A stretch of DNA of 64,000 nucleotides from Tricholoma matsutake (Eukaryota; Basidiomycota; Agaricomycetes; Agaricales; Tricholomataceae), in NCBI GenBank assembly GCA_026075535.2, contig AP026543.1, forward strand, positions 11,656,001 through 11,720,000, in the 5' to 3' direction. The position numbers and the translations under genes are program-made. A model generated the notes under the pieces. The model worked only from the letters and a program-made list of their open reading frames with translations. It was not told where the DNA came from and did not search any database. Numbering within the stretch: position 1 is the stretch's first letter; each line of letters starts with the position of its first letter. Below are positions 42,908-54,868 of this stretch, piece by piece.

Positions 42908-45337
42908 TCACTGGATGCCGATGAGCATCCTAGACGAAAACAACTCCAAATCGTACTCACAATGCCGAAGGCCTCGAGATGAAGCGTAACACTCGGTCCA
43001 CCCCTAAGGATATCCATGAAACGAGGATTGCGTAATGCACCTTTGACGCTCTTTGCAAGCCCGCCCGTCCCACACACTGGAGCCATTATCAGCGGATTTT
43101 GATGGCGTACAATATAGAAGCATACCGTTGACGGCGATATCACCAGTGGCGTTGGCTATCTCATTATTGATGAGACTCCGTATATCTGGTCTACCTTGAG
43201 CTATGGGTAGGGATAGCGATTTGTCTTCGATGGGGCTGTCGAGCGAAAACGGGTCCTTTTCGACAGCGGCGGCCGTTGTGAACAGTCGAATTTCTACAGT
43301 AATCGTGGACCGGAGATTATGCATGACAGGAACGAGGGCATCCGACATCCACTTTAATTGACCTTCGCTGAAAATCAGAAACATCTCGATTGTATAATAC
43401 AAGGATTCTCACTGGCATCTCGAAATACCCATACGAACACAACTTTATGACAGGTAGCTTCATTCCCTGCGGCACGACTGCAGTTGGGAATGGTCAGGTG
43501 GTTAAGCGATCCAAAGACAAGAAAATACTCACTGAACGAGGTCGAGTAGAAGGGGAAGTGTGAAGGAGACTCCGGATCCACCTTAAAGGGTGTCATAAGG
43601 CATTCGCCAGTACTGGAACTCGGGAAAACCACATACCAGCAATCAGTATGACCGTACCATACCCCTTCAAGACCGGGGGAGAACCATAGGGTCCATCGAA
43701 GAACACCTTCAGTAGTTTGTTGTCCTGGGCATTACGGAGCAGGGTGGCAGTGAAACCCTTTCGAACTCGGACCAGGAATGCCAATTTCTGAACGTCCTTT
43801 ACACCGCTGTAGTCTAACTTTGTCTGGCTCTCTGTGGCATATTTCTCGAGCGGCATTCCGCGGACATCAATGGTGGAGATGGTAAACGGGTGGAATTGCA
43901 ACGGTGCAATCCCAGGCATGCTGATATATGCACTTTGTCCCGGAGTCCAGTTGACGTGTTGGGGACGGTCAAGCGATATGCGGAGGAAGTCAGGCGATAG
44001 AATGTCGACACGAGCATCGAGCCCAGTCGGACGTCTGCCCACGATGTAACCGAAATTGTAGACAACGAGACGGAGAACACGGAGCACACGATCAAGACCC
44101 ATAAGCACCAAGGCCGGCCAAACATAATTGCCATAGCTGAAAGGATGTGTGTCAATTCATGGGAGCCATTTGTCTGCTGGCTCCTAACTTACCCGTCGTT
44201 CCGGGCATGATAATACGCTGACCCTACAAAGAGCCTATCGAAAAATGAGTATTAGATCACTTTGGTCACAGACATCGCTCACCATGATAGAACAAAATGT
44301 ACACCGAGGAAAACTTCATAAGTACGATTCCGCACAGGCCTGAGAGAGATCAGGGCCAAGAGTGAGAGAGAAGTTGCCGCAATGAATCCACAGCGGAACC
44401 ACGGTTGACTCCATTGCACAGGTATTATTCTAAGAGGCTGAAACTGAGAACGGGGGAAGGAGAAAGAGGGCGAGAGACGCACCCAATTTCCAACTGCGGG
44501 TGAGTAGCATTTTAGGAGCAGCGCTTAAGTGGAAAGGTAAGCACTAACCCGGCCTGAAGCGTGCACCCAGATCAGAACAACCAGAACACGAGCGGTCATA
44601 CGGTGCAAAAAGTTTATCTGGAAACATCGATTGTCTATCGCTTCTTTGCACTGAGAAGTGATCTTGAGCTTACCCGATTGACGCTAATTCCAGTAAGGAC
44701 TGTAAACAGGGTCAGCGAAAGGATACTTATATGCAAAAGCGACCTACAACAAATGATATTGTTCTTCATCCCAAGGGCAGCGGTGAGGGATATTTGGGAG
44801 GCGGCTATATGTCCAGCTGTATCGGCATAGATGTGGGGGTTGGCTATCGAGCCCAATGACGACGTGGCTATCGAGGATCTAATAAGATCACCGTATCGCG
44901 AGCAAGAGATGCAACTTACAGTTAGCGAAAGACCATGCAAAAAGAATCGCAATGTAACCCGCAGACATGAACACTTCTGCTACATTGAGATTATAAGAAC
45001 CGCCCAGCGAAAGGGTCCAGCGAAAGGCGACAACGCGGAATGTATGCATAAAAGCCGCCGGGAGTCGTCCAAGCTGTATGATACCGCGATTACGAGAGAC
45101 GGAATCATAAGGCGGGGCCCGCCGCCCGACTAAACCGAAAAGACTGATGATATGGCACAAAGAGACAAATGCGATGAATCCCCCTACACAAGCCCATGCA
45201 CGTGTTGGGTACAGGTTGGCTTGGATTGCAGCACGGTCTAGGTCCGCATGCGGGACCGAAGGAACAGCGCCTACAGCGAGAATCCCTAAGTTCAGAAGAA
45301 CCGTCGCGAAGAAGCCGTTGTTGGTACGTGAAACCAT
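42908..45337 (-). CDS. Ferric reductase transmembrane component (FRE family), 12 exons, intact
   Basis: ATG at 45335-45337, TGA at 42908-42910. Exons (minus): 44920-45337, 44748-44867, 44674-44699, 44549-44617, 44283-44443, 44193-44234, 43637-44136, 43533-43581, 43413-43477, 43126-43362, 42961-43076, 42908-42910. All phases fit, giving about 601 residues. The fourth intron (105 bp) may hide a microexon; the others are 48-56 bp. Two HX13H pairs (H193/H207 in FLHRMTARVLVVLIWVH; H260/H274 in GVHFVLSWLFVGSAYYH) are the four haem ligands. HPFTIS (about 361) is the FAD motif, and GGSGVS, split over an intron, the NADPH motif. It should be a plasma-membrane enzyme reducing Fe(III) (or Cu(II)) outside the cell with NADPH. 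The stop codon forms an exon of its own after a GTGAGT intron. I see no damage. Confidence 0.93.
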
Positions 45338-45375
45338 TGGTGCGGGGTGGGGAGGGTGGTCTCTCTAGGAAAGGA

Positions 45376-46500
45376 CTAGTGGTTCATAATATTTATACTG
45401 TCAGAATAGCCTTGTTTTTTTACGAGGAGTCTGCGAAATACCGAGTCTCGGACAATCAAACATGCGGTGATTTGCTCGATCGCTCCCATCAAGATAGCGA
45501 CAAGGGCGCTAAAGCTCTGCCTGACTGAGACATCAATGTCTTGGCCGGATTGCAGCCCTACGTACATATATGTAGTGAGAAAGATACTCGGTCCAGTGTT
45601 CCACAAAAAACCCACCTTGGCTATGGACATCTGTCCGCCGCGCTCCGCGCTGGTGATAAAATTACGTCACGTTGTAGAACGTGTGACTACGCAGCTCTAA
45701 TTAGTACATGGGTAATCAGCCCAGCAAGCAATCATTATCATCCTCAAATAGGATATCTGATATGAAAACTGTGCTCGGATCTCGCTACCATTGTGTTGAG
45801 CCCGCTTGGCAAGACTCAAATCTTCATGAGGCAATGTTTCATAAAACTCACGGTGTTCTGGATCCAGATGCATATTTGCACACCTGTTGACCAGATTATA
45901 TTGACTAAAAACAGAACCACCCTCGCCATCGCTATAGCGGTAAGATCGCCCATCAGAAAGTTTGACCAGTGGCTTTATCCTCCATTTGCAACCAAGCGCG
46001 ACGGGGCGTTTACTCAGTGTTGCTCGATACGTTTATCAACCTTCTTTCTCCCACGTTGATAGAACTAGATGGGTGCGGACATCCGATATGGAAGGATATA
46101 TGAAAGGATAAGAGTCTAAGCTCACCTCCGACCTCCCGACAGGCATACTTGAAAACCTTCGTTTGAGAATGATCTCGGGCTACCGATTCCAGACAATGAA
46201 CCACAAGCGATCATCAGGTGGGCTGCGCCAGGAATGAAGCTCCTCATGCCAACACGGTTCGAGACGAGCCATTTGTCAGGCAAATATTTATAACCGAACA
46301 TCGACATCCCTACTGTTTGTACTTGTTTCGATCACATCACTATGTCTTGAACGCCCGATCAGCGTCATGGTCTCGAAGATTTGTTGAAGATCAAGCAAGG
46401 GTGGCGGGGCGGGAATTTCGTCGGTATTTTTGCTCCGCAGCTCTCGCGACCCTGACACGTATGATATGTTTTGATCACCTGCGTAAGTTATTTCCCTCAA
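45376..46500 (-). other. Possible multi-exon membrane protein gene, unresolved
   Basis: Minus-strand pieces include a hydrophobic segment (MARVVLFLVNIIWSTGVQIC, near 45935-45880) and, at 45630-45376, SIFLTTYMYVGLQSG with a helical ALVAILMGAIEQITA. They could be exons of a small membrane protein upstream of the ferric reductase. A TATAAATA sits near 46285. I could not find a consistent exon chain, so neither the gene nor its function is established. Confidence 0.25.
45389..45396 (-). promoter_or_regulatory. TATA box of the ferric reductase gene
   Basis: TATAAATA on the minus strand, about 52 bp before the ATG. This is a good position for a fungal TATA box, but no transcript data are at hand. 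Confidence 0.5.
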
Positions 46501-46690
46501 AAATTTTAGTGAGTCTGATTCTTCGTACCTCGCGGGAACGAATAATGTAAAAAGGCTCCTCGGAGATCAAGGGGTAGCGGAACAAAAATTTTCATATCGC
46601 GTCGGTATTTTTCTCCGCAGCTCTCGAGTGACCACTGACATAGATGTATTTTTTGATCACGTGCTCATGCAGCATCTGACTTCGGAAAAT
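46420..46690. repeat. Direct repeat of about 90 bp
   Basis: CGTCGGTATTTTT(G)CTCCGC... to TTTTTTGATCAC at 46420-46505 recurs at 46599-46688 with small indels. Function unknown. Confidence 0.6.
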
Positions 46691-48395
46691 ATTAGTTATT
46701 CGTAACTGAGGGGAAAATATCATACATCAACAAGGGCTATATTTTAAGAAGAACCGGATTTTCTATGCCTGTGCTCAACTGGATTGACAAGGATTCCTGT
46801 GACAACAGATCCTGTGAGATATCACACGATTTGATGCTTACTCTCGGGCCGTATCTTTGTCTCGTGCAGCCTGAGTGATATTGACGGATTCACTAGCAAT
46901 TGGCCAAGCACGAATTATATTTTGTAGTTATGGATCATCGATCATCACTTGGCATTAAATTACCAATGTTCAGCCCGCTGCCCGGTATCCTTGTATGCAG
47001 CAGTATGTATTGAAGGGTGAATTGCACACTAACAATTAACACATAAAATTATTCTATTGTCCTACTATCCTATCATGACCAATTGTCACTCGGCAATGCT
47101 TACCGGCAGCACATTGTGTTATAGTCAGAAAAGTAATCAGAAAAAACTTCAGTCTCCGCAGGAGTTCCGCCAACCCGTCGAAGATGTTCATCATGATGCA
47201 CAGGGAAGTAAGTAAAAGGAGGGTTTCGAACTCTGAACGTTGAGATCGTTGTCATAATGAGTCATTTGGTTGTCATACGCCAGGAACCAGAGCTATATTT
47301 AGCTCGGTCCCGAACAGTCCCTTCGGAACCTATCTGAGTATTAGGAGACGTCCTCGTAGACATAAATTTGCGAAAGACCTAGTTCACCCACAACTACAGA
47401 AGCCTGTGACTTAAAATCAATCAGACGTTGGAAGTGAACTGGAATTTGGAAATTAACCTGATAAGTAATAAGTAAGTAATCAGAAAGGCACATCTATGCA
47501 ACAAGTTGGAGCTCTGACTGAGTATATCAACCAATTGAATGAAAGATGAACCATCCACAGATTGATTCAAGATTATATCCGAATGGTGATTGTCCCGGTG
47601 GATAGGTAAACGTCCGGCATCGATCCAGCTGAACAAACAATCTCTTTCCAAGGTTTTGGAGTAAGCTCAAAGCAAGCCAGGCACAAAAGATATGGGGATC
47701 GGATAGTCAAACGACAAGCACAAGTGATTTCCGTCCAGGCACTCGAGACGGCGTAATTATCTGTCCATCTACCTGGCAGGGCATCCTGCCAAAAATTAGA
47801 TTCAAAGTTCCCAGAGACGCCTACAATGTCATTTTCAAGAGTACGTTGACTTGGAGGGCTTGTACATCGGCCTTGGACAAATTTTCGAGGAAATGCAAAG
47901 TGACTGGTAGACGTTGGGCATATTGCTGGGATAAGATAAGGGCCGCAGACCAAAAATATCAACTGATTTGCTCTATCAACCGTAAATGAATATGTCGTTG
48001 TCTGGTGGACATGCGGAGATCTAAACGGGCACATAGAATCAGTCATTCAACTAACTAGGAACTAGGATTCGCCTTGCAGCGTGTTTGTCTGCACCCGCCG
48101 TGGCCCTTTCGGCAGTTCGCATTTGGTAAGCAACCGTACCTTGAATTCTTACAAAGCCAGATGATCACTCACCTGACTGAAATCCCGGCACCAGCATTAG
48201 GGTTGCGTAAAAAATTACATATGTAGCGCGCTGGCGTGGCAGAGCCCGCTACCTTGCCTCCTTCTGTCCCTTCTCAGTCTGAAATGTGATCACGACCCTT
48301 CCATCTTCGCCCGACCTCTCCTATTCTTTACTTTTTGTTTCTTTTGAGGATCGCCTCCTTTCTTCTGTTAAGTACATCCTTTCTTCTCTCTCATC
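46691..48395 (-). other. Unique sequence with one 157-codon ORF of unknown function
   Basis: A minus-strand frame spans 47573-48046 (start MTDSMCPFRSPHVHQTTTYS) and another 47421-47651. No domain is recognised and Cys/Ser content is high. They may be parts of an intron-rich gene. 48100-48395 looks like a promoter region for the next gene (CT-rich, CTTTCTTCTCTCTCATC directly before the ATG). Confidence 0.3.
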
Positions 48396-49054
48396 ATGAA
48401 TCCTTTTCACCCGTTCAGTGAGTCCGTGCCCCGATGTTTTTTCTCCGCTTATTACTCTCCTAAGTGCCGTCATCCGAACGAGCTCGTCAAATGGCGTTAG
48501 CCACCTCTTTTTTGCAGGAACTCGATCGTTTCAACTCTTCGTTTGTCTGTGCACTCTGTGCCCTTGGTTTTCCTCTTACGGACTGCCGTGTTATGAGCGT
48601 GGCGAGCGTGCAGCCCTCTGGCCAGACCCTCTTTTTTCCAGGGGTTTTTTCTGCCAATCGTCAATCTCTCAATGTCTGTCCTCGTTGCTCACTTTCTGTT
48701 GCTCGAGGAATCACTCCGCTGTACGCGCTGAATAGCAAGTGGGGCCTTTCGCCTGTTCCCTCGGAACTCGCAGAACTCACGCTTCTTGAAAAACTTTTGA
48801 TTACCAAGCATTTTCGTGTTCTGCTCCAGCTGAACTCTTGTCCTCCTGATGTTGGTCGTCCTTTGTATTCTATAGATGCTGTCTCCTTTCCGGACAAGTC
48901 TTCTTTTTACAAGATGGATACTCTTCCCCTTTCTCCTGCCCACCTTCTCCTCGTTTTTCAGATTAACATGCATCTTTTGCCTGGCCAATGCTCAGATTCC
49001 GTCCCATGGCCACTGCCGGCACTGGATGCTGTTGTCCCTGTCTGTGGGGGCTGA
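48396..49054 (+). CDS. Short two-exon gene with a Helitron-type DUF6570-like domain
   Basis: ATG at 48396. Exon 1 is 48396-48417, intron 48418-48464 (GTGAGT...CTAAG, 47 bp), exon 2 48465-49054 (TGA). The protein has 203 residues, MNPFHPF then MPSSERARQMALATSFLQEL. Two Cys pairs (VCALC and NVCPRC) flank a variable loop. Then come GITPLYALNSKWGLSPVP and SELAELTLLEKLLITKHFRV, which parallel the DUF6570-like block of the Helitron polyprotein at 25900-26532. Here it stands alone with a CT-rich leader and a clean intron, in a stretch free of other transposon sequence. It may be a truncated Helitron end or a captured, now separate, gene. I cannot tell from one sequence. Confidence 0.55.
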
Positions 49055-49548
49055 GTGTCCGCCATCATTCTCCAACTCGCTGTGACAAAAAGAGTGGTTT
49101 TGAAAGAAAAGAAAGTGAGTGCGATGAAAGCAGGCAACAATGAGCAAATGGAGAACGCGTCTATGTGGGAAGAGGAAAGGAGTGAGCGTGTCATGTGGTC
49201 ACGACGCATCATATTTCTACGTGCAAAACCTCTGTACACTACACTCGTTCCTTGCTCATCTACCTCCAAGAAACTCCTACATCCTCCAGAGAATCGGAAT
49301 GTGAAACTGGAACACGATTAAAATTAAATTGAAAGGGAAAGATTAGAAGCTTGAGACACACCTGGAGAGCCGAAGAGACGAGAGAGACAATAGTCAGGAA
49401 TGGCTGCGTGGGGCAATGCTTGAAGGATTTCAGGATCAATGCAAACATTACGATAATAATGATTGTGGTTGCGGAGCCCAAGGAGAGCGGAATGGACGCG
49501 CTGGCGACGAACGAACAAGCAGTCTAGAAAATTCGTTCGGATGCCTTT
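49055..49548. other. Spacer, no gene recognised
   Basis: Small frames only. A-rich from 49085 to 49200 and no domain seen. Confidence 0.35.
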
Positions 49549-50314
49549 GTGGCAGTTGCAGCAGGGAGAGGAACTAGAGGGCTGAGTTGGCGTGTTGAAG
49601 CCCCAGAGGGTTTGTCGCAGATGCTCGTTTGGCGGTCAACACGCATCACTTCTTCCAGAGCAGGATCGGTGAATCCAAGTACGTCACACCCTTCCAACCA
49701 GAACATCGTTGAGGCACTGCCGGGCAGAAAACGCAAGGTCGGATACGCGTATCAGGTTCTCCAGCCTGTAGGTGAGGAGTCTGGACAGTCTGGTAGGCCA
49801 ATTGACCCAGCTGGGAATGCAGGTGGCCTTCGGGACATCGCTACACCTCAGTTGGAGTCGATGGCTGACACAACGACTTTAGCAGGACACAAACGCTCAG
49901 CGATGAGCACCGCTCTAGATGATGGGCATCATGGCCCCACCTCCAGAAAATTGGCTTCCGCAGCAGATTTCTCTCCCACCCACTTTGACGAACCTGCCAG
50001 CGATGGGCTCATCCTGCTGACGGGCCCGTCACAACTGAACCCTGACCAAATCTTGCCTATGAGAACCGAGCTGGATGCCCCAGTCCACACTCCCGCCTCA
50101 AGCCCTATTTCGCAGAACCTATTACTTTGGAGGGAGGATCCCATGGATGTCCAGACACCATCCCCCATGAGACGACATTCAGTGACTCTGCGCACTCGGG
50201 ACAGCAATGCTGCATGGGCAGCTGCAGAAGGTCTCGTTCCAATCCCTGAAGATTTCACCACGGTGGGATACACACCAGTGCAGGTTGTGGGAGGCATCAC
50301 CTACATGTGCAGGG
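49549..50314 (+). pseudogene. Hypothetical protein gene cut by the chromovirus insertion
   Basis: An open plus-strand frame of about 255 codons without stops, with ordinary composition: a basic start (MLVWRSTRITSSRAG, ATG at 49621), a Ser/Pro-rich middle and DPMDVQTPSPMRRHS near 50140-50185. It runs into the LTR at 50315. Across the CAGGG duplication the frame would continue for about 30 codons at 56512 and then meet TGA. No family recognised. Because a Ngaro-like element starts 0.7 kb beyond the insertion, this could be an upstream gag-type ORF of that element or an unrelated gene. Confidence 0.4.
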
Positions 50315-51006
50315 TGTCAAGAACCGTTCCTCGCCCGATTGGAACCCACATTCATCCGACTCTTTCCTGCACGTCGAACATGACTTTTGCCTATGCCTCC
50401 TGATTTCGTTCCTGGCTGCCTTGCACTGCCACACTGCTGTGCACCAGGTTGCCTTGTACAGCATCCACGGCTGCCATCTCTATTGCAAATTCGACTATGG
50501 ATTCCTGTGCGGCTCCCGCTAGATAATTTATCTATGCAGTCGAGACACTGCTGCAGTCTTTGTTCCTGTTCCGCATTATTCCAGACTACAGTATTTAAGC
50601 TTAGTTAGTTTCGCCTTGTATTCCTCAGTTTGTATATCGACATAGACTCGACTTTACCCTGCCAATCTAAAACCTCCTTCTACTCCAACCCCTGTCCTCT
50701 AAGAGTCTGAACTCCATTCAACTCAACCTCTAGTCTCCCTCTGAAGTTCTAGTCTCATCTGAACTTAACCTAAGTCCCTCCATACTCCTCCCCGCTTTTA
50801 CCTGCACTTTCCCGCTCCTACCTCTAAACCTTTGACTTGAAATTAGGACACCAGACGAGGTGAAGGGTGCAGCTTCTTACAAGCTGAAGCCAAGTCCTTT
50901 CCGTTTCCCCTCCCGCAGAATCCACATCGACCCAACAATCTTCTGCTATCATCACCTGTGGTGTCCAGTCAGATTCCAAAGTGGCCTCTAGGATCAGTTC
51001 TTAACA
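50315..51006 (+). repeat. 5' LTR of chromovirus B
   Basis: 692 bp. Differs from the 3' LTR at about 27 positions by hand alignment, 25 of them transitions and about 23 at CpG sites. Contains a TATTTAAGC TATA-like site near 50592. Confidence 0.95.
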
Positions 51007-54000
51007 GTATATATGCCTACATTCGTCTCAACGCGTCCACTCTTTCTGACCCTGACTCTCTAACCATTCTGTTAACCTTTCCCGACTCGTCTGCCCCTTT
51101 CTGAACCCTTATCGACTCTGGCTCCTCCCACTGCTTCCTTGACTCCTCTTTCATGTTGAATAACCAACTCAGCATGGAATCCATTAACCCGATCGGTTTA
51201 CAACTCTTTGATGGGACTTGCAACTCCACCATAACTCAGATCGTCAAACTTCTGGTCACCTTCCCTGCCGGTGAAGTATTCAATTTGTCATTTTATGTAA
51301 CCTCGCTCGACTCTTCCTGTTTTGCCGTACTCGGTCATAACTGGCTGAAGCAATACAATCCGTTGATGGACTGGTCTTCAAGCCAACTCGCTTTCTGCTC
51401 TGCAGATCATAGAGGTCCAGCACCCCTGATGTCACCTTTGTCCCCGAATCTTCCAGTAGAAATCCTCGACTCTTCCGCACTTTCCAAACCCCCCATTCCT
51501 CCTAAGTTTACACCTCCTGACATCTCCTTCATCAACACTGCCACTTATGTGCATGCTAGCAAACTTCCTGGGGCAATAGCTTTTCAGATGACCTTCGCTC
51601 CAGAAGAGTTATCTGCCCGCTCCACCCATTCCGCTAACTCCTCTGACCTCTCCAATATTCCACCTGAGTATCACGAATTCGCTGATGTCTTTAATAAGAC
51701 TAAAGTGGATACCCTTCCTCCACATCGGTCTTACGACCTCAAGATAGAGACAGAAGACAATACTCCTCCACCTCTGGGCCGCATGTATTCTCTCTCCCCC
51801 TCTGAATTAGAAGCCTTATGAGTCTTTATTGACAAAAATGTCCACTCAGGTTTCATTGGCCCATCTAAGTCTCTGCATGGCACTCCAATTCTCTTCATCA
51901 AGAAGAAGGACAGTAGTCTCCGACTTTGTGTTGACTACCGAGGACTCAATCGTCTTACAAAGAAAGACTGCTATCCCCTTCCTCTCATTTCCGACCTCCT
52001 CAACTCTCCCCAAAAAGCCCACTTGTTCACCAAGATAGACTTGTGGCACGCTTACCACTTAGTCCGCATTGCAGACGGTGACAAATGGAAAACTACTTTC
52101 CACACCCGCTACAGATCCTTCGAGTGGTTGGTGGTCCCCTTTGGGCTCACTAATGCACCCACAGCTTTCCAGCAGTTTATGAACGACATCTTCAGCAACA
52201 TGCAGGATGTTTGTGTCATCGTATACCTCGACGACATCCTAATCTATTCCGATGACAAGTCCCAGCATGGGGCTCATGTCAAAGAAGTCCTCTGCTGTCT
52301 CCGGAAAAATGGACTTTATGCCTCTCCACAGAAATTTGAGTTCCACAAAGACACTGTCGAATATTTGGGTTTCATCCTTTCACCAGATGGACTGCGGATG
52401 TCCGAGGATAAAGTCAAAACTGTGCTTGACTGGCCTGAGCCTAGGAAAGTTAAGGATATTCAATCCTTCTTAGGCTTTTGCAACTTTTACTGCCGCTTCA
52501 TTAATGGCTATTCAGACATTGTCATTCCACTCACCTGCTTGACGCGGAAATCTGCACCTTGGGACTTCAACAAGAAGTGCCGTGACACCTTTGAAAGGCT
52601 CAAACAAGAATTCACTCATGCACCCATCTTAACTCAATGGGTATCTGACTCACAGATGGTACTTGAAACTGATGCTTCCAACTATGCCCTAGCTGCTATC
52701 CTTTTGGTTTACACTGCGGATGGAGAAATCCATCCGGTCGCTTTTCATTCCCACTCTTTCAATCCCACTGAACTAAATTATGACACCCATGATAAGGAAC
52801 TCTTGGCCATTTTCAAAGCCTTCAAACACTGGCGGCAGTATTTTGAGGGCTCCGCAAACCCGGTTGATGTGGTCACCGACCACAAAAATCTTGAGTACTT
52901 CAGCACTACCAAGTTGCTCACCTGCCGCCAGGCCCGTTGGTCTGAGTACCTTTCCCAGTTCAATCTCGTCATCTGCTTCTGCCCCGGAAAATTAGGGGCC
53001 AAGCCAGACACGCTCACTAGACGTTGGGACGTCTACCGCAAAGGGGGAAATAGCAACTTTGCCTCTGTAAACCCATCCAACTTTCAACCTGTATTCACAC
53101 AGGAACAGCTCACCTCTTCCCTCTGCGCCACCTATTTTGCCACACCCATCCTTCAACAAGCAGTAATCATGGATGTTGAGAAACTTCACCACGACATCCG
53201 CACCTCCCTACCTCTTGACCCCATTTCATCTGCACATCTTCCGACACCTATCGACCCCAACTGGACCATAGATGAGGCAGGTCTCCTCTGCCACTTCGAC
53301 CGGATTTATGTTCCAGACATTGTGGATCTCTGCCTCAAGGTCCTCCAATACAAACATGATCATATTCTCTCTGGCCACTTCAGACAAAACAAAACCCAGC
53401 AGCTTGTCCACCAGGAATATGTCTGGCCAAACCTCTGCACCTTCGTCCAGGAATTCTGCAAATCCTGTATGACTTGTAAGCGATCCAAATCGCCTCAACA
53501 CAAGCCCTATGGATTTCTAAAGCAACTTCCGGTTCTGGAATGACCTTGGAACTCCATCTCCATGGATTTCATTGAGCAACTACCCGACTCTAATGGTCAC
53601 ACCGCTATCCTGGTCATCATTGACCGCCTCACCAAGCAAGGCATCTTCATCCCAACTGTCAATGAAATCACAGCCCAAGACCTAGCCAACTTGTTCATCC
53701 TCCACATCTTCTCCAAGCATGACGTTCCGTCGCATGTCACTTGCGACCGGGGATCCGAGTTTGTCTCCCATTTCTTCTGCTCCCTTGGGAAAGCGCTTGA
53801 CATGCAGATCCACTTCACTTCTGGTTATCACCCGCAAGGTGATGGTCAGACAGAATGACTAAATCAGACCTTGGAGCAGTACCTCCGGATCTTCTGCAAC
53901 TATCAGCAGGACGACTGGTCTCACCTCTTGCCCTTGGGCAAATTTGCCTACAACAATGCTCCTTCCGCCTCTACAGGCGTATCCCCCTTCTTTGCCAACA

Positions 54001-54638
54001 AAGGCTATCACCCGAACATCTCCGTCTTTCCAGAACATGACTTAGCTTCACAGCATGCCTGCGAGTTCATCGTTGACTTAGACGACCTTCATCAGGAGCT
54101 TCGGAAACAGCTTGCGGCTGCTCAAGAGCATTATCAAGGCCCTGCAGACAAACATTGGGCACCCGCACCCGACTTCAACATTGGTGACTCTGCCTACGTC
54201 ACTGCAGAAAATATCCGCACCACTCGTCCTTCCAAGAAACTTTTCGAAAAGCACCATGGCCCCTTCGAAATCATCGCCCGCCCGGGCACTCACTCAGTCA
54301 CCCTGTGGCTCCCGGATCACATGTGGGCCATTCACCCTGTTTTCCATGTCTCTCAACTTAAGAAACACTCTCCGAACACAATTCCAAATTGAGTACAACC
54401 TCCACCTCCTCCGATCACCATTGACGACGAGCTCGAATATGAGATTGCTGAAGTCCTCAACTCCAAAGTCGACAACCAATGTCGCTGCAAGATTCTCTAC
54501 CTCGTCTGATGGGAAGGTTACCAGGGAACCGATGAAGAGACCTCCTGGCAACCTGTTACGGAACTTGACCATGCCCAAGAACTCCTTGCGGATTTTCACA
54601 CCCGCTACCCACAGAAACCCAGACCATTACCTGCTTAA
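51007..54638 (+). pseudogene. Pol polyprotein of chromovirus B, one frame with six TGA stops
   Basis: A single reading frame runs from the LTR border to TAA at 54636. Domains: aspartic protease TLIDSGSSHCF (51105-51137); RT with FTKIDLWHAYHL (52026-52061) and VIVYLDDILIYS (52215-52250); RNase H LETDASNYALAAI (52660-52700) and VTDHKNLEYFS; integrase zinc finger ending CKSCMTCKRSK (53458-53490), core MDFIEQLP, TCDRGSEF and GQTE (53562-53855, D-D-E); a GPF box (54260); chromodomain from ELEYEIAEVL to TSWQPV (54433-54555). Interrupting codons are all TGA: 51102, 51819, 53541, 53856, 54390 and 54507. No TAA/TAG and no frameshift was seen. Gag is absent. In the family this makes the cDNA and integrates it; this copy cannot make a full product. 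Confidence 0.93.
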
Positions 54639-54868
54639 AGACTATTCACATTACTTATTCACTTGGTTTGTACTCAGAAACAAATTTCATTAAAAAAAAA
54701 ATTATGGATCTGACTGGATCCCTACACTACCTCTGCCTCTCCCTCTCTGTCTTCTCCACCCTCGTCCTTCTCTCCACCCTCCTCATCTCCACTCTCGCTC
54801 TCCTCCTCGTCATCTGCCTGCCTTTTCTCCAGATATCTCTGGAAGGCCTCCCAGTCATCTCCAGATTT

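Noticed and set aside
47573..48046. 157-codon minus-strand ORF as a secreted enzyme
   Set aside because: No signal peptide, catalytic motif or family resemblance could be seen; left as unknown.
51007..54638. TGA read as a sense codon (recoding) in the chromovirus pol
   Set aside because: The ferric reductase and the 203-residue gene end normally at TGA, and the LTR pair shows CpG decay that explains the TGA codons without recoding.
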